NCBI RefSeq assembly: GCF_019633745.1
Contig: NZ_CP037968.1
Coordinates: 2,176,789-2,240,788, forward strand
DNA from: Methanofollis formosanus
GTDB taxonomy: Archaea; Halobacteriota; Methanomicrobia; Methanomicrobiales; Methanofollaceae
DNA length: 64,000 nucleotides
Reading direction: 5' to 3'
The notes beneath the pieces are model-generated. The model saw only the letters and a program-made list of their open reading frames with translations, did not search any database and was not told the DNA's origin. The position numbers and the translations under genes are program-made. Below, in pieces: positions 18,478-27,123 of the stretch (position 1 is its first letter; every line of letters begins with the position of its first letter).

Positions 18478-19503
18478 ATGAAGAGATCGCAGTGGAAGTG
18501 GCTTGCCGTTTCGCTTGGGTTCAGCAGTATCGTACTCATTCTGGTTCTCTACTTCACCTTTGACGAGAGGACACTGACCTATCTCTCCAGGCTCAACCCC
18601 TGGTATCTCGCCCTTGCTCTGGTTGCCCACATCGCGGCCCTCGGGATCTGGGCACTCAGGATGAAACTCCTCTCCCGTTCGCTTGGATATCGGGTCGGAT
18701 TGTTCGGATGTCTCAACGCCGTCTTCGCAAACCTGCTCATTGCGGGGATTACCCCCTCACAGGCAGGCGGCGAACCGGTGCGTGTTCACGAACTCTACCG
18801 TTCAGGCGTCAAACTTGGCGATGCCACGGCGGTGGTGATCATGGAACGGATCCTGGACGCTGTGGTGCTGGTGGCCATCAGCATTGTCTCGATGGTCCTG
18901 CTGGGCCAGCAGTGGCAGAGTATCGGTTCGGGCCAGGCAGGTCTGATCTATGCGTCGTGGGTGCTCATCGCCGCCTTTGTCCTGCTCCTGCTCTATCTGT
19001 TCAGAAACCCCCATGTGCTGAAGGAGTGGCTGAAGAGGATCTCGCTCTGGCTTGATAAGAGGAAGAGAAAACGGAATGCCGAAAAACTGGCCGCGTTTCT
19101 TGGCAAGATCGACAGCGAGGTCGACAACTTCCACGGGAGTCTGGGCATGTTTGTCAGCCGCGGGAAGTTCGGGCTTTTCCTGGGGATGGTCTGCACCGCA
19201 CTCTTCTGGATCATCGAGTTCGTCATCGCCTCGGTCATCCTGATGGGTCTGGGGGAGCAGCCGTACTTTGTGGAATCGTTCATCGCCCAGATCCTCATCG
19301 CCCTCCTGATGATGATCCCGCTCACGCCCGGTGGATCGGGGATTGCGGAGGTGAGCGCCACCTCGATCTACGGGATCTTTGTTGACTCTGCGATTGTCGG
19401 GGTCTTTGTCCTCCTCTGGCGGATGATCTTCTACTATTTCAACATCTTCGTCGGTCTGGTGGCGAGCATCGGCATCCTCAAGCGTGAGGTCAAGAGACTC
19501 TGA
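18478..19503 (+). CDS. Flippase-like integral membrane protein (LPG synthase TM family)
   Basis: This 341-residue protein has about eight predicted membrane helices and belongs to the TIGR00374/UPF0104 group related to the membrane part of lysylphosphatidylglycerol synthase. Conserved landmarks are AGITPSQAGGEPVR, which resembles the family's TPxxxGGEP motif, and IPLTPGGSGIAEVSATSIYG near the C-terminus. A basic linker (DKRKRKRNAEKL) lies in the cytoplasmic loop. The family is often considered to move lipids or to act in lipid-linked glycan pathways; the substrate is unknown. The ATG at 18478 was chosen because it follows the ribosome site; an upstream in-frame TTG/CTG region lies in the leader hairpin. 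Confidence 0.75.
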   Translation: MKRSQWKWLAVSLGFSSIVLILVLYFTFDERTLTYLSRLNPWYLALALVAHIAALGIWALRMKLLSRSLGYRVGLFGCLNAVFANLLIAGITPSQAGGEPVRVHELYRSGVKLGDATAVVIMERILDAVVLVAISIVSMVLLGQQWQSIGSGQAGLIYASWVLIAAFVLLLLYLFRNPHVLKEWLKRISLWLDKRKRKRNAEKLAAFLGKIDSEVDNFHGSLGMFVSRGKFGLFLGMVCTALFWIIEFVIASVILMGLGEQPYFVESFIAQILIALLMMIPLTPGGSGIAEVSATSIYGIFVDSAIVGVFVLLWRMIFYYFNIFVGLVASIGILKREVKRL

Positions 19504-19544
19504 CCGCCGCAACCCTTAACAGCCGTGAGATGATCTCGTAACTC

Positions 19545-19994
19545 ATGGGAGCCGTGGACGCGACTGTACGGGGAGTGTTCTTCACTGCCAGTGCCGGGGG
19601 GGCGGTGCCTGCTGTCCTGCTTGGTCTCCCCTCCGGAAAGGCGTTGCCGATTTATATCGGGCTGTGGGAGGCGATCTCGATCAACAATGCCCTCAACGAC
19701 GATCTCCTCCCCAGGCCCGGGACACATGACCTTTTTGTTGCAATGATGGAGTCGTACGGGATCAGGGTGACCGGGCTCACGATCGACGACCTGCGGGATG
19801 GCGTCTTCTATGCCAGGCTCCTTTCGGTGCGCGAGGAGGGGGAGGAGAGTCTGGACTGCCGTCCCAGCGACGGGATTGCGATCGCCCTCCGGGCCGGGGC
19901 GCCGATCGGGATCGAGGAGATGGTGGCCGAGAAGGCTGGAGTCGAAGAAGAGGATCTGCCGGATTTTGTCGATCTCTCCACGTATCTTTCGTGA
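19545..19994 (+). CDS. DUF151 bifunctional nuclease family protein
   Basis: This 149-residue protein matches the DUF151 (BFN) family: LPIYIGLWEAISINNAL, RPGTHDLF and CRPSDGIAIALRAGAPI are characteristic. In bacteria and plants members have been described with RNase/DNase activity; in archaea the role is untested. It lies 41 bases after the flippase gene with no clear ribosome site, so it may start leaderless at 19545. No membrane segment or cofactor motif is visible. Confidence 0.85.
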   Translation: MGAVDATVRGVFFTASAGGAVPAVLLGLPSGKALPIYIGLWEAISINNALNDDLLPRPGTHDLFVAMMESYGIRVTGLTIDDLRDGVFYARLLSVREEGEESLDCRPSDGIAIALRAGAPIGIEEMVAEKAGVEEEDLPDFVDLSTYLS

Positions 19995-20118
19995 CGGTGG
20001 AGAGACCAAAAAAAGGTCCTTAAGAAATCATCATCTCTTCCAGGATCATATCCAGGAACGTTCTGAGGCCTGGATTCTCGGTCGAGCCAGAGCACTTTCT
20101 TTCTGGAATTCTGAACGG

Positions 20119-20800
20119 TAGGTTCTGTTGAATTTTTCATGAGGCGAGCGCCCGCCTCAAGCATACGCGATGAAAATATCAGATCAGATCTGGATCGATT
20201 CTTGACCCTCATCCTTGTATTCGAGGAGTGAATCGAAGTCGAGCATCATGCCGCCCCTCGGCTATCTTCGTCGTGGGGGGTCCGGGGGGTGCAACCTCCC
20301 GGCGCGAGATGGCAGGAAAATCTCGACGACGGGGGCGGCCGATTCCATCAGAAGAATATTTTTATCCCCTGCATATCGGCTTCAACGGGATATGGCGAGT
20401 TCAAACTCTCATGCAAACCTGAAGAGAGGATCGTCAGGATCATTTTCATAGTAATTGGGCATGAACCTCGGGTTCAAGCATACGGGATGAAAATTTCTCG
20501 TCGTTTGATCGCTCTTTTTCAAGACTGAAGAACCGACGGGATTGTGTTCCATTGCCGCCCCCACCTATCTTCGGTCCGTGGAGGGTCCGGGGGGTGCAAC
20601 CCCCCGGTGCGAGACGGTGGGAAAGATTCTGCAATGCAACGGAAGGAGGAAGACATTTCAACCGTTCTCTCGCGCCTGAGGAGATCCGCCGGACCCTTCA
20701 GATGAGGATAGCAGGGAGTGGAGATTGAGCGGTGTTCACCCCCATCACCCTGTCGCGAGGATGGGATCGGGGGTTTTGAAACGCTCTTTTTCCTCAAACA
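20119..20800. mobile_element. MITE-like composite repeat region
   Basis: It contains a forward end at 20127-20170 (arms GAGGCG 20141-20146 and CGCCTC 20153-20158) and a second forward end at 20455-20490 with different but again complementary arms (GAACC 20463-20467, GGTTC 20471-20475). GC-rich hairpin boxes lie near 20280 and 20600. The stretch at 20320-20455 repeats that at 2390-2510. The gap 19995-20118 holds the end of the DUF151 transcript and a poly-A run but no gene. Confidence 0.7.
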
Positions 20801-20835
20801 CAACAACTATAGAAGAAGAAATCATCTCTTCTCCA

Positions 20836-21501
20836 ATGTACACCGTCACCGAAGTCTACAACAACGTTCCCTCCGACCCGGCGCTCAGGACGGCAAAGGG
20901 CTTCTCATGCTATATCGAGGAGGCAGCCCTCCTCTTCGATACCGGCGGCGATCCGGCCGTCCTTTCGGCGAACCTCCGGGCGCTCGGGATCGAGCCGGCC
21001 GGGATCAGGATGCTCGTCCTCTCTCACGACCACTGGGACCACGTAGGAGGGCTTCAGGCCGTGCTCGGCCGGAACCCTGACCTTGCCGTCTATATCCTCG
21101 ATACCTTCTCGGAGGAGACAAAATCAGCCGTTGCGGCGGGTGGCAGGACTGAGATCGTCGACGGGTGGCGGGAACTGGCACCCGGCCTCTTCTCCACCGG
21201 CCCATGCGGCGACAACCCCGCCGAACAGGCGCTCGCCCTCAGGACAGAGCGCGGATATCTGATCATCACCGGCTGCGCCCATCCCCACATCAGTGCGATC
21301 ATCAGGACCGTCGAAAGACATGGCCCGGTCATGGGTGCGGTCGGCGGGTTCCATTCAGTCTCCGAAGAAGACATTGAAAGCCTTAAGAAACTCGTCTATC
21401 TCTCACCGTCACACTGTACAGAAGGAATAGAGACAATCAGAGAGAAAAACACCGGAGCATTCAAGCAAGGGGGCGCGGGTCGGCAACACCGGTTTTCCTG
21501 A
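20836..21501 (+). CDS. MBL-fold metallohydrolase (COG1237 type)
   Basis: This 221-residue protein has the metallo-beta-lactamase signature LSHDHWDHVGGL, which gives the metal-binding His and Asp residues, plus ITGCAHPHI and GGFHSV in the second half. It resembles the COG1237 group, some members of which are annotated as ribofuranosylaminobenzene-phosphate-related enzymes in methanopterin synthesis; the true substrate is unknown. The frame extends up to 20725 into the repeat, but the ATG at 20836 matches the family's N-terminus (MYTVTEVYNN) and lies about 26 bases after a TATA-like ACTATAGAAG, suggesting a leaderless transcript. Confidence 0.8.
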   Translation: MYTVTEVYNNVPSDPALRTAKGFSCYIEEAALLFDTGGDPAVLSANLRALGIEPAGIRMLVLSHDHWDHVGGLQAVLGRNPDLAVYILDTFSEETKSAVAAGGRTEIVDGWRELAPGLFSTGPCGDNPAEQALALRTERGYLIITGCAHPHISAIIRTVERHGPVMGAVGGFHSVSEEDIESLKKLVYLSPSHCTEGIETIREKNTGAFKQGGAGRQHRFS

Positions 21502-21510
21502 TCATGCTCA

Positions 21511-21528
21511 GGGGAGAAAGTATATATA
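21511..21528 (+). promoter_or_regulatory. BRE/TATA promoter of the candidate small RNA
   Basis: GGGGAGAAAG followed by TATATATA (21521-21528) is a strong archaeal promoter match; transcription would begin near 21545-21552. Confidence 0.5.
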
Positions 21529-21544
21529 TGAAATTATAGAGATG

Positions 21545-21692
21545 AGTGGTTGGTCCATCCGCGGGTGGCCGGACATCCCGCCCGGGGGGACGACCAGACA
21601 TCTTCATTCCACTCAAACCCTCTATGAATCCGAGACTGAGCACCATGCCAGTGCGTGTTGGCCGGTATGTCAGACCTGCCAACCTTTTTTTT
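21545..21692 (+). ncRNA. Candidate structured small RNA with terminator
   Basis: Between the MBL gene and the NusA-like gene lies a unit with its own promoter and terminator. Nested stems are GAGTGG (21544-21549) with CCACTC (21609-21614), TGGTC (21551-21555) with GACCA (21592-21596), and GCGGG (21561-21565) with CCCGC (21577-21581). The end is a terminator-like hairpin, GTTGGC (21657-21662) with GCCAAC (21678-21683), followed by eight T (21685-21692). There is no convincing reading frame inside. It does not look like SRP RNA, RNase P RNA or a tRNA. It might alternatively be an attenuating leader of the next gene, but that gene has its own TATA box behind the T-run. Confidence 0.45.
21657..21692 (+). 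terminator. Hairpin plus T8 terminator
   Basis: A 6-bp stem GTTGGC/GCCAAC, with a further GGT/ACC pairing inside, is followed by CTTTTTTTT. Archaeal RNA polymerase stops at oligo-T, so it would end the small RNA before the NusA promoter. Confidence 0.6.
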
Positions 21693-21699
21693 GCTCTCA

Positions 21700-21713
21700 C
21701 ACAAACTATATAA
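21700..21713 (+). promoter_or_regulatory. BRE/TATA promoter of the NusA-like/HisE operon
   Basis: ACAAAC followed by TATATAA (21707-21713) is close to the archaeal consensus; the ATG at 21793 lies about 55 bases after the expected transcription start. Confidence 0.6.
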
Positions 21714-21792
21714 GAACACCCGACAGAATTTCCCACGAATTGCAAAAATCGAAAAGAAACGTTGGAAATACGCAATATCAGGAATTTTAAAA

Positions 21793-22248
21793 ATGGAACG
21801 GAGTATTGGCTTTAAAGAGAGACGATACATCGAGGAACTCCGCATTCTCACCAAATCAGTGGCAGTCGACTGCATCATCGACGACCGGTTCGACCGGGTG
21901 ATCTACGTGATCAAACCCGGGGACATGGGACTTGCCATCGGTAAAAAAGGTGAAAACATCCGAAAAATGCAGAAAGTCCTCGGTAAACGGATCGAGATGG
22001 TCGAATACGCAGAAGAGAGAGAGGCGTTCATCGCAAATATCCTCAGACCGGCAGAGGTGGACAGCGTCAAAACCGATGAAACCACCGGCAAACTGGAGAT
22101 CGTGATACGAAAAAAGAGCGAACTCGGGATCGCGATCGGCAAGGGGGGCAGCACCGTGGAAAAGGCAAGACTTCTGGTCAGACGCTTTTTCGGTGAGGAA
22201 GTCGGCGAGATCGTCCCGCCTCTCGAAGAGGAGATGCAAAACGCATGA
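21793..22248 (+). CDS. NusA-like KH-domain transcription factor
   Basis: This 151-residue protein consists of two KH RNA-binding domains, with GxxG-type loops in IGKKGENI (around residue 56) and IGKGGSTV (around residue 117). Archaeal NusA lacks the bacterial N-terminal and S1 domains and is thought to help in RNA polymerase elongation or termination. The length fits (about 140-150). The frame is open further upstream, but MERSIGFKERRYIEELR is the natural N-terminus. The start follows GGAATTTTAAAA, with a weak GGA site. The stop overlaps the hisE start (ATGA). It is unusual to find it beside hisE instead of the ribosomal/RNA polymerase cluster. Confidence 0.88.
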   Translation: MERSIGFKERRYIEELRILTKSVAVDCIIDDRFDRVIYVIKPGDMGLAIGKKGENIRKMQKVLGKRIEMVEYAEEREAFIANILRPAEVDSVKTDETTGKLEIVIRKKSELGIAIGKGGSTVEKARLLVRRFFGEEVGEIVPPLEEEMQNA

Positions 22249-22538
22249 AGAATCTGGAAGTCCTTGAAGAACTCTGGGCCGTCATCAACGAACGGGCCGA
22301 ACACCCCTCCCCTGACTCCTATGTCAGTTCGATTCTGACGCACCGGAAAGGGATCGACAAACCCCTCGAAAAGGTAGGGGAAGAGGCGACTGAGTTTATC
22401 CTTGCCGTCAAGAACGGAGAAAACGACCGGACCATCGAGGAAGGCGCTGACCTGCTCTTCCATTTCTTCCTCGCCCTCAGAGCAGCAGAGATCGACATCG
22501 AGGACGTCCTCGGGGAACTCGCTGCACGGAGGAAATAA
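22245..22538 (+). CDS. hisE: Phosphoribosyl-ATP diphosphatase
   Basis: This 97-residue enzyme performs the second step of histidine biosynthesis, removing pyrophosphate from phosphoribosyl-ATP. It is an all-helical MazG-like protein with the family's KVGEEATEFILAVKNGEN (landmark), EGADLLFHFFLAL and short C-terminus. The Glu-rich EExxE pattern that binds Mg is present. It overlaps the NusA-like gene by four bases. No other his gene is in the window. A T-tract and the left end of a MITE-like element follow within 20 bases. Confidence 0.93.
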   Translation: MKNLEVLEELWAVINERAEHPSPDSYVSSILTHRKGIDKPLEKVGEEATEFILAVKNGENDRTIEEGADLLFHFFLALRAAEIDIEDVLGELAARRK

Positions 22539-22545
22539 TCCTTTT

Positions 22546-23110
22546 TTGGCCCTGTAGAAAACATCCTCTTTTCATCACCACAACCCCCCTGTGACCTTCA
22601 TCCATCGCCTTCCTTCATGCTCACGCCGGGGGCTCTGCCCCCGGACCCCCGGGATTGCGATAGGGTCGGGAAGGCGGAGAGATGACCACAGAGAGGGGGT
22701 TGCAGTCCGCCCCCCTATCGTGATGCGGGGGGACCGGGGGGCGGCCAGCCCCCCGTCGAAGAGAACCATCACGATGATTTACCATGAAAATGATCCAGAC
22801 GATCCTCTCTTCAGGTTTGCATGAGAGTTTGAACTCTTCATATCATGTTGAAGCCGATACGCAGAGGATAGAATATTCCTCTGATGGATCGGCCGCCCCC
22901 AATCGTCAAATCTTTACCGCCATCTCGCGCCGGGGGCTCTGCCCCCGGACCCCCACGACGAGGATAGCCGGGGCGGCGATGAAACCAGATCTTCCAAAGA
23001 TCCTGTCGCGAGGATTGGGGTCCCGCCCACACGCCGTAGCGCAGCTCAGAAAATTTTCATCGCGTATGCGTGAGCCGAGGGTTCATGCTCGATTCTACAA
23101 AGCCCCTTTT
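22546..23110. mobile_element. MITE-like element
   Basis: The left end GGCCCTGTAGAAA (about 22549) starts 10 bases after the hisE stop at a T-tract. The right end (about 23058-23105) is inverted, with GAGCC and GGTTC arms and GATTCTACAAAGCCCC. The interior includes GC-rich hairpins near 22630, 22745 and 22935, and a stretch shared in inverted orientation with 2500-2540 and 25320-25358. Confidence 0.7.
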
Positions 23111-23114
23111 TTTT

Positions 23115-23310
23115 GCTTTGGAGAATTCGGCATGAACGCCGATCTCAAGCATACGCGATGAACGTTTTCTGAGCAACGCTTCAGAGGTTGGAGCGATCCC
23201 TCTCCTCACAACAGGGCATACGAGAGGGTTCCGTTCAATCGCCGTCCCTCTGTTATCTTCGTCCGTGGGGCGGCGCGCTCCCCCGCCTCCGTGGGATGGG
23301 AACGGGAAAG
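23115..23310. repeat. Decayed MITE-like end and GC-rich box
   Basis: A forward end at 23118-23165 (GGAGAATTCGGCATGAACG, imperfect arms) is followed by a weak GC-rich box near 23265. The rest up to 23412 shows no gene; it is the region downstream of the SIMPL gene on the minus strand. Confidence 0.5.
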
Positions 23311-23412
23311 GCCACGTCAAAGCAGCTGGAGAGCATCTTCCCCCCTCCAACTTTCAGGTTCACGCGGCGCTCCAGAAGAGGAATCAGACAGGAAAAAAAG
23401 GGTGCGGGTTTT

Positions 23413-24147
23413 TCAGGCGCAGAGATATGAGATCGAGACCGATGCCGTGACCTTCGCCTCGCCGACCTCGATCGGGGTCGGCATCCCGGCAGCGGCGTCC
23501 ATCGCCATCGGTGCGTTGAAACTGCGCTCATAGTACGGGATATACGTGCCGCCGATGGTGACCTCCTTGGGGCCGGTGATGATCACGCCTGCAGCGGCCG
23601 CAACGGCGTCGGCGTCAGATCGGGCGTGCTCGACAGCCTGGGTGAGCGCCTCGGCTCTAAGTGCCTGCTCCTTCTCGGGACTGAGCGTGAAGTACAGCCC
23701 GTTGACCTGGTTGACATCGTTCGCGACGGCGATGTCGATCACCTCGCCGGCCCGGTTCACGTCCTTAAGGGTGACCTGAAGGGTGTTGGAGACATGGTAG
23801 ATCACCGCCTGGGTTCTGAAGGGTTTGTCGTTGTCGGGTTTTTCATGCCAGATGTTGTAGCCGGTGGTCTTGAGATCTTCGGAGGCGATACCCGCAGCCT
23901 TGAGAGCGTTGATCACCTTGTTCATCGCCTGGCTGTTTGCTGCCTGGGCGGCTTTCGGGTCGGTGTTCTCGGTCTCGACACCGAAGGAGATGACTGCCCG
24001 GTCAGGGGTCGTCGTCACTTCGCCGGTGCCGGAGGCGTGGATGAGCCGCTCATCGGTGGTGGTGGTGGCTGCTGCGCTGGCACTCCAGATGCCGGCGGCC
24101 ACGAGCACCATGAGGGCGGTGCAGAGGATGAGTGTGCGCGTACGCAT
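23413..24147 (-). CDS. SIMPL (DUF541) domain secreted protein
   Basis: This 244-residue protein has an N-terminal signal peptide (MRTRTLILCTALMVLVAAG, ending near SASA) and a SIMPL/DUF541 domain: HASGTGEVTTTPDRAVISFG at its start, TTGYNIWHEK in the middle and a C-terminal strand. The family forms ring-like oligomers and includes bacterial BP26 and YggE; the function is largely unknown, with links to stress resistance. The frame extends upstream to 24213, but that would put charged residues before the signal peptide, so 24147 is chosen. It is a single gene with repeats on its 3' side. Confidence 0.85.
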   Translation of the reverse strand: MRTRTLILCTALMVLVAAGIWSASAAATTTTDERLIHASGTGEVTTTPDRAVISFGVETENTDPKAAQAANSQAMNKVINALKAAGIASEDLKTTGYNIWHEKPDNDKPFRTQAVIYHVSNTLQVTLKDVNRAGEVIDIAVANDVNQVNGLYFTLSPEKEQALRAEALTQAVEHARSDADAVAAAAGVIITGPKEVTIGGTYIPYYERSFNAPMAMDAAAGMPTPIEVGEAKVTASVSISYLCA

Positions 24148-24328
24148 GGTTATCAGGCTACTATCGAACCAGAAAATAAAAATACCTTCCCAAAACTCCG
24201 AAAAATTTCGCACTTATCAGGAGGGGTATCGTCCCGGGACGTGGCTGATGTCTGGTTGCAAATGGTCATTTTCGGCTCTGGAAATCCGCCTGATAATACG
24301 TCATGATCGGTCTACAGGGCGGTGAGAG

Positions 24329-24706
24329 ATGAAAAATTTAAAATTACGGAAAATTCGAGAAGTACATGAGATGCCACGTAAGATGAGAGAAGAAAAGGGT
24401 GAATTTTCCTGTGGGCCGGCTGCTGCAGAGGTCCCTGGAGGCGCTGAAATTTCGACGCCGGAGCGTATATGCTGTGAACTCTGTGGGGAGTGGTTTATTC
24501 CGCACTCTCAGGAGGAGGAAGAGAGAGGTCTCTGTCCGGTCTGCAGACGAGCATACACCCGGGTGTGCCCATACTGCGAGCGCCCTTTCAGGACCGATAC
24601 GTGGCCGCATGAGATCTGTCCTGAATGCTATGAGGACAACCTCTGGCAGAGTGACGGTCCTGTCGACGAGTACGAGGATGAAATGGACTGTCTTGAGGAC
24701 TACTAG
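24329..24706 (+). CDS. Cys-rich zinc-ribbon-like protein
   Basis: This 125-residue protein has three or four CxxC knuckles: CCELC, CPVC, CPYC and CPEC, between residues 48 and 101, consistent with two zinc-ribbon units. The C-terminus is very acidic (DEYEDEMDCLEDY). The start at 24329 follows GGTGAG; an internal ATG at 24371 is also possible. I do not recognise a named family. Similar small zinc-ribbon proteins in methanogens are usually left as hypothetical. It stands alone between divergent genes. Confidence 0.65.
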   Translation: MKNLKLRKIREVHEMPRKMREEKGEFSCGPAAAEVPGGAEISTPERICCELCGEWFIPHSQEEEERGLCPVCRRAYTRVCPYCERPFRTDTWPHEICPECYEDNLWQSDGPVDEYEDEMDCLEDY

Positions 24707-24904
24707 TCTCATTTTTCCCGCCGGCACTTCTCGGTGTCAGATCCCGTCTCTGAGAGTGATTTGAGGCCAGAAACTTCCAGGATATCTCTGGATCGCGCTG
24801 AGATCCGGGCACACTCGCCGCCCATATATGGCCGATGAGGGGGGGCCCGACCCTCTCCTATATCTTGCGCCCGGCGGGGTCTGCAGGAGCCGGCGAGATT
24901 CTTT

Positions 24905-25945
24905 TCTTTTTTCGGCTTTGTAGAATCGGGTATGAGCCCCGGGCTCAAGCATACGGGATGAAAATTTTCTGAGCTGCGCTACGGTGTGTGGGCGGGATCC
25001 CAATCCTCGCGACAGAACCCTTGGAAGATCTGGTTTCATCGCCGCCCCCTGGCTATCCTCGTCGTGGGGGTCCGGGGGCAGAGCCCCCGGTGCGAGATTC
25101 CAGGAAAGATTCTGCGATGAGGGCGGCACATCTGATCATCATGCCTTCCCGCACCCTTGCGCCGGGGGCTCTGCCCCCGGACCCCCGGGATGAAGATAGG
25201 GCCGGGAAGGCAGAGGCCCGATCATTCAGGAGATGCATCTGCAATCTGTGTATCAGTCCTGAAGGCGTTTGGTGGATTCAAACCATTATGGAAACCTGAA
25301 GAGAGGATCGTCAGGATCATTTTCATGGTAAATCATCTTGATGGTTCTCTTCGACAGGGGGCTTGCCGCCCCCCGAACCCCCCGCGCGAGCGATAGGCAA
25401 CGGACTGCAACCCCCCTTTCATATTCATTTCTCCGCCTTCCGCCCCAATCTTCATCCTGGGGGTCCGGTGGCGGAGCCCCCGGCGTGAGCATGAGGGAAG
25501 GCGATGGATGAAGGTCACAGGGGGGTTGAGGTGATGACGACAAAGATAGGGGCGGGGCGGCAACAATTTCTCGAACGACACCGTGCTTCAGAACCTTCTT
25601 CCACTCACCTATCAAGGCCAGAGAAGTTTTGGGATGACCTCAAAATATGCCGGGTATACCTCTGGAACAGGGGGGCCGATCCTGAAATCGCGGTTGATAT
25701 GGTCATATTTGTGTCGCGATGGGGGTGAGTGCCCCCCATTGCAGACTCTTCACCGCCTTCTCATGTCTGGGGGTTTCACCCCCCGGAACCCCCCACGACG
25801 AAGATCGGAGGGGGCGGCGATGAAGTGGTGGTCCCATGTGATTCCTGTTCTGAAGAGGGAACAAGGATCCACTCACCAGAGACCACCAGGAATGTTCATC
25901 GCGTATGCATGAGCCTGGAGTTCATGCCGAATTCTACGCGGCCGG
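24905..25945. mobile_element. MITE-like composite element (1 kb)
   Basis: The left end (24912-24965) contains a perfect palindrome, GAGCCC (24934-24939) and GGGCTC (24941-24946). The right end (about 25905-25945) is inverted, ending GAATTCTACGCGGCCG opposite CGGCTTTGTAGAATC on the left. Inside are GC-rich hairpins near 25070, 25170, 25365, 25465 and 25770, and the module TTTTCATGGTAAATCATC (25321). Preceding bases 24707-24904 hold no gene. Confidence 0.72.
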
Positions 25946-25958
25946 TTTCGGGGGAGAT

Positions 25959-27074
25959 CTATGCATCCTCTTTATCTCTCTTCTTTTTGCCGGTGAGGAT
26001 GATCCCGATGTTGGGGACGATGGCATAGACCGAGAAGTGGCCGCCAAGACAGTGGCGTTCAGGGCGGTAGGCGCTCAGCTGGATGAGAGTTTTTCGGATC
26101 CCGGTCAGTTCATCTGCGATCTCCTGATCGTCTTCTTCCGTCTCGGCCCGAACGGCCAGGTTCTCTGCGGCCGGGAGGAGGTGTTCTTTCATCCCCTCGA
26201 TCTCGGTCCTGTTCACCTCCAGGAGGAGCGATCTGGAGTACCTCCCCTGGAGGGCGCGGAGAAATACAAACTGTGCGAGCAGGAGCGGGACGACCGGCAG
26301 AAACGTCCTGAACCTGGAGACCGCCTCGACATCCAGGAGTCTGCCGAGGGTCATGCCAGGGAGGAGCATCGCCGAGACGACCAGGATCCCGGCGACGGCG
26401 GCGACGCCGCCGATCACCAGGAGAGCGACGAAGCCCGACCTGACGCCGCCCGCGATCCCGGTCTTGAGATCATGGCGCAGGCCGAGGACTCTCCCGAAGA
26501 AACCGGGCGAATAGGGTTTCATGTGCCAGATGGCGATGTAGAAGGCGATGATCGCGATAGACTGCACGCCGACGATCGCCGCCACCTGCCAGCCCGTCTC
26601 TCCGGTCGCGGTGAGGATAAGGACGAAGAGGATGTCCAGGGAGTAGATGAGCCAGAACCCCGGTGCCAGGGGCTGACTGTTGATGAAGAAGAGGTTCCAG
26701 AAGACCTCGGCGACCGCTCCCCGTCTGGTGGTGACGGTCTCCTTGATCGCACCGACGTCGCGGAGATAGCGGGTGTATTCGATGAGATCCTCTTTACTCA
26801 GTTTGGCCTTATCGGCCCCGCCCGAGGGGACGAACATGGCCAGCGGGTGGAACATATAAAGATAGAAACTGGCCACGATCCAGAAGAGGAGGGCCCCGTC
26901 GACGAAGAGAAAGAGGGCGGCGGTGGTGACGACGGCGAGGAAAAGCACAATACTTTCAGGCCAGGTCCGTTGTGGGGCCGCTTCCATGCCCCGGTTATAT
27001 TCCTCCGCACTCCTGACCGCCTCGCGCACCTCGTCCCTGAGGGCCGCGGCCTCGCCGGCGTACACGCTTCCCAT
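25959..27074 (-). CDS. Polytopic membrane protein of unknown function
   Basis: This 371-residue protein has about six predicted membrane helices: a pair near residues 43-78, then FWLIYSLDILFVLILTAT, WQVAAIVGVQSIAIIAFYIA, GFVALLVIGGVAAVAGILVV and FLPVVPLLLAQFVFL. It also has a cytoplasmic-looking helical N-terminus and an acidic C-terminal helix (ETEEDDQEIADELTGI). I do not recognise a family or catalytic motif. AAGGAG lies about 9 bases before the ATG. The stop codon lies just beyond the right end of the neighbouring repeat element, so the gene seems intact. MsrB is encoded 50 bases upstream on the same strand and could be cotranscribed. Confidence 0.7.
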   Translation of the reverse strand: MGSVYAGEAAALRDEVREAVRSAEEYNRGMEAAPQRTWPESIVLFLAVVTTAALFLFVDGALLFWIVASFYLYMFHPLAMFVPSGGADKAKLSKEDLIEYTRYLRDVGAIKETVTTRRGAVAEVFWNLFFINSQPLAPGFWLIYSLDILFVLILTATGETGWQVAAIVGVQSIAIIAFYIAIWHMKPYSPGFFGRVLGLRHDLKTGIAGGVRSGFVALLVIGGVAAVAGILVVSAMLLPGMTLGRLLDVEAVSRFRTFLPVVPLLLAQFVFLRALQGRYSRSLLLEVNRTEIEGMKEHLLPAAENLAVRAETEEDDQEIADELTGIRKTLIQLSAYRPERHCLGGHFSVYAIVPNIGIILTGKKKRDKEDA

Positions 27075-27123
27075 AAGAGAATTACTCCTTTATCTGGATT
27101 AAGCGTTTTCATCCGTTTTCTGC

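Noticed and set aside
21545-21692. Identification of the candidate RNA as SRP RNA or RNase P RNA
   Set aside because: Too short for archaeal versions, and the conserved SRP helix 8 and RNase P P4 core sequences are not visible.
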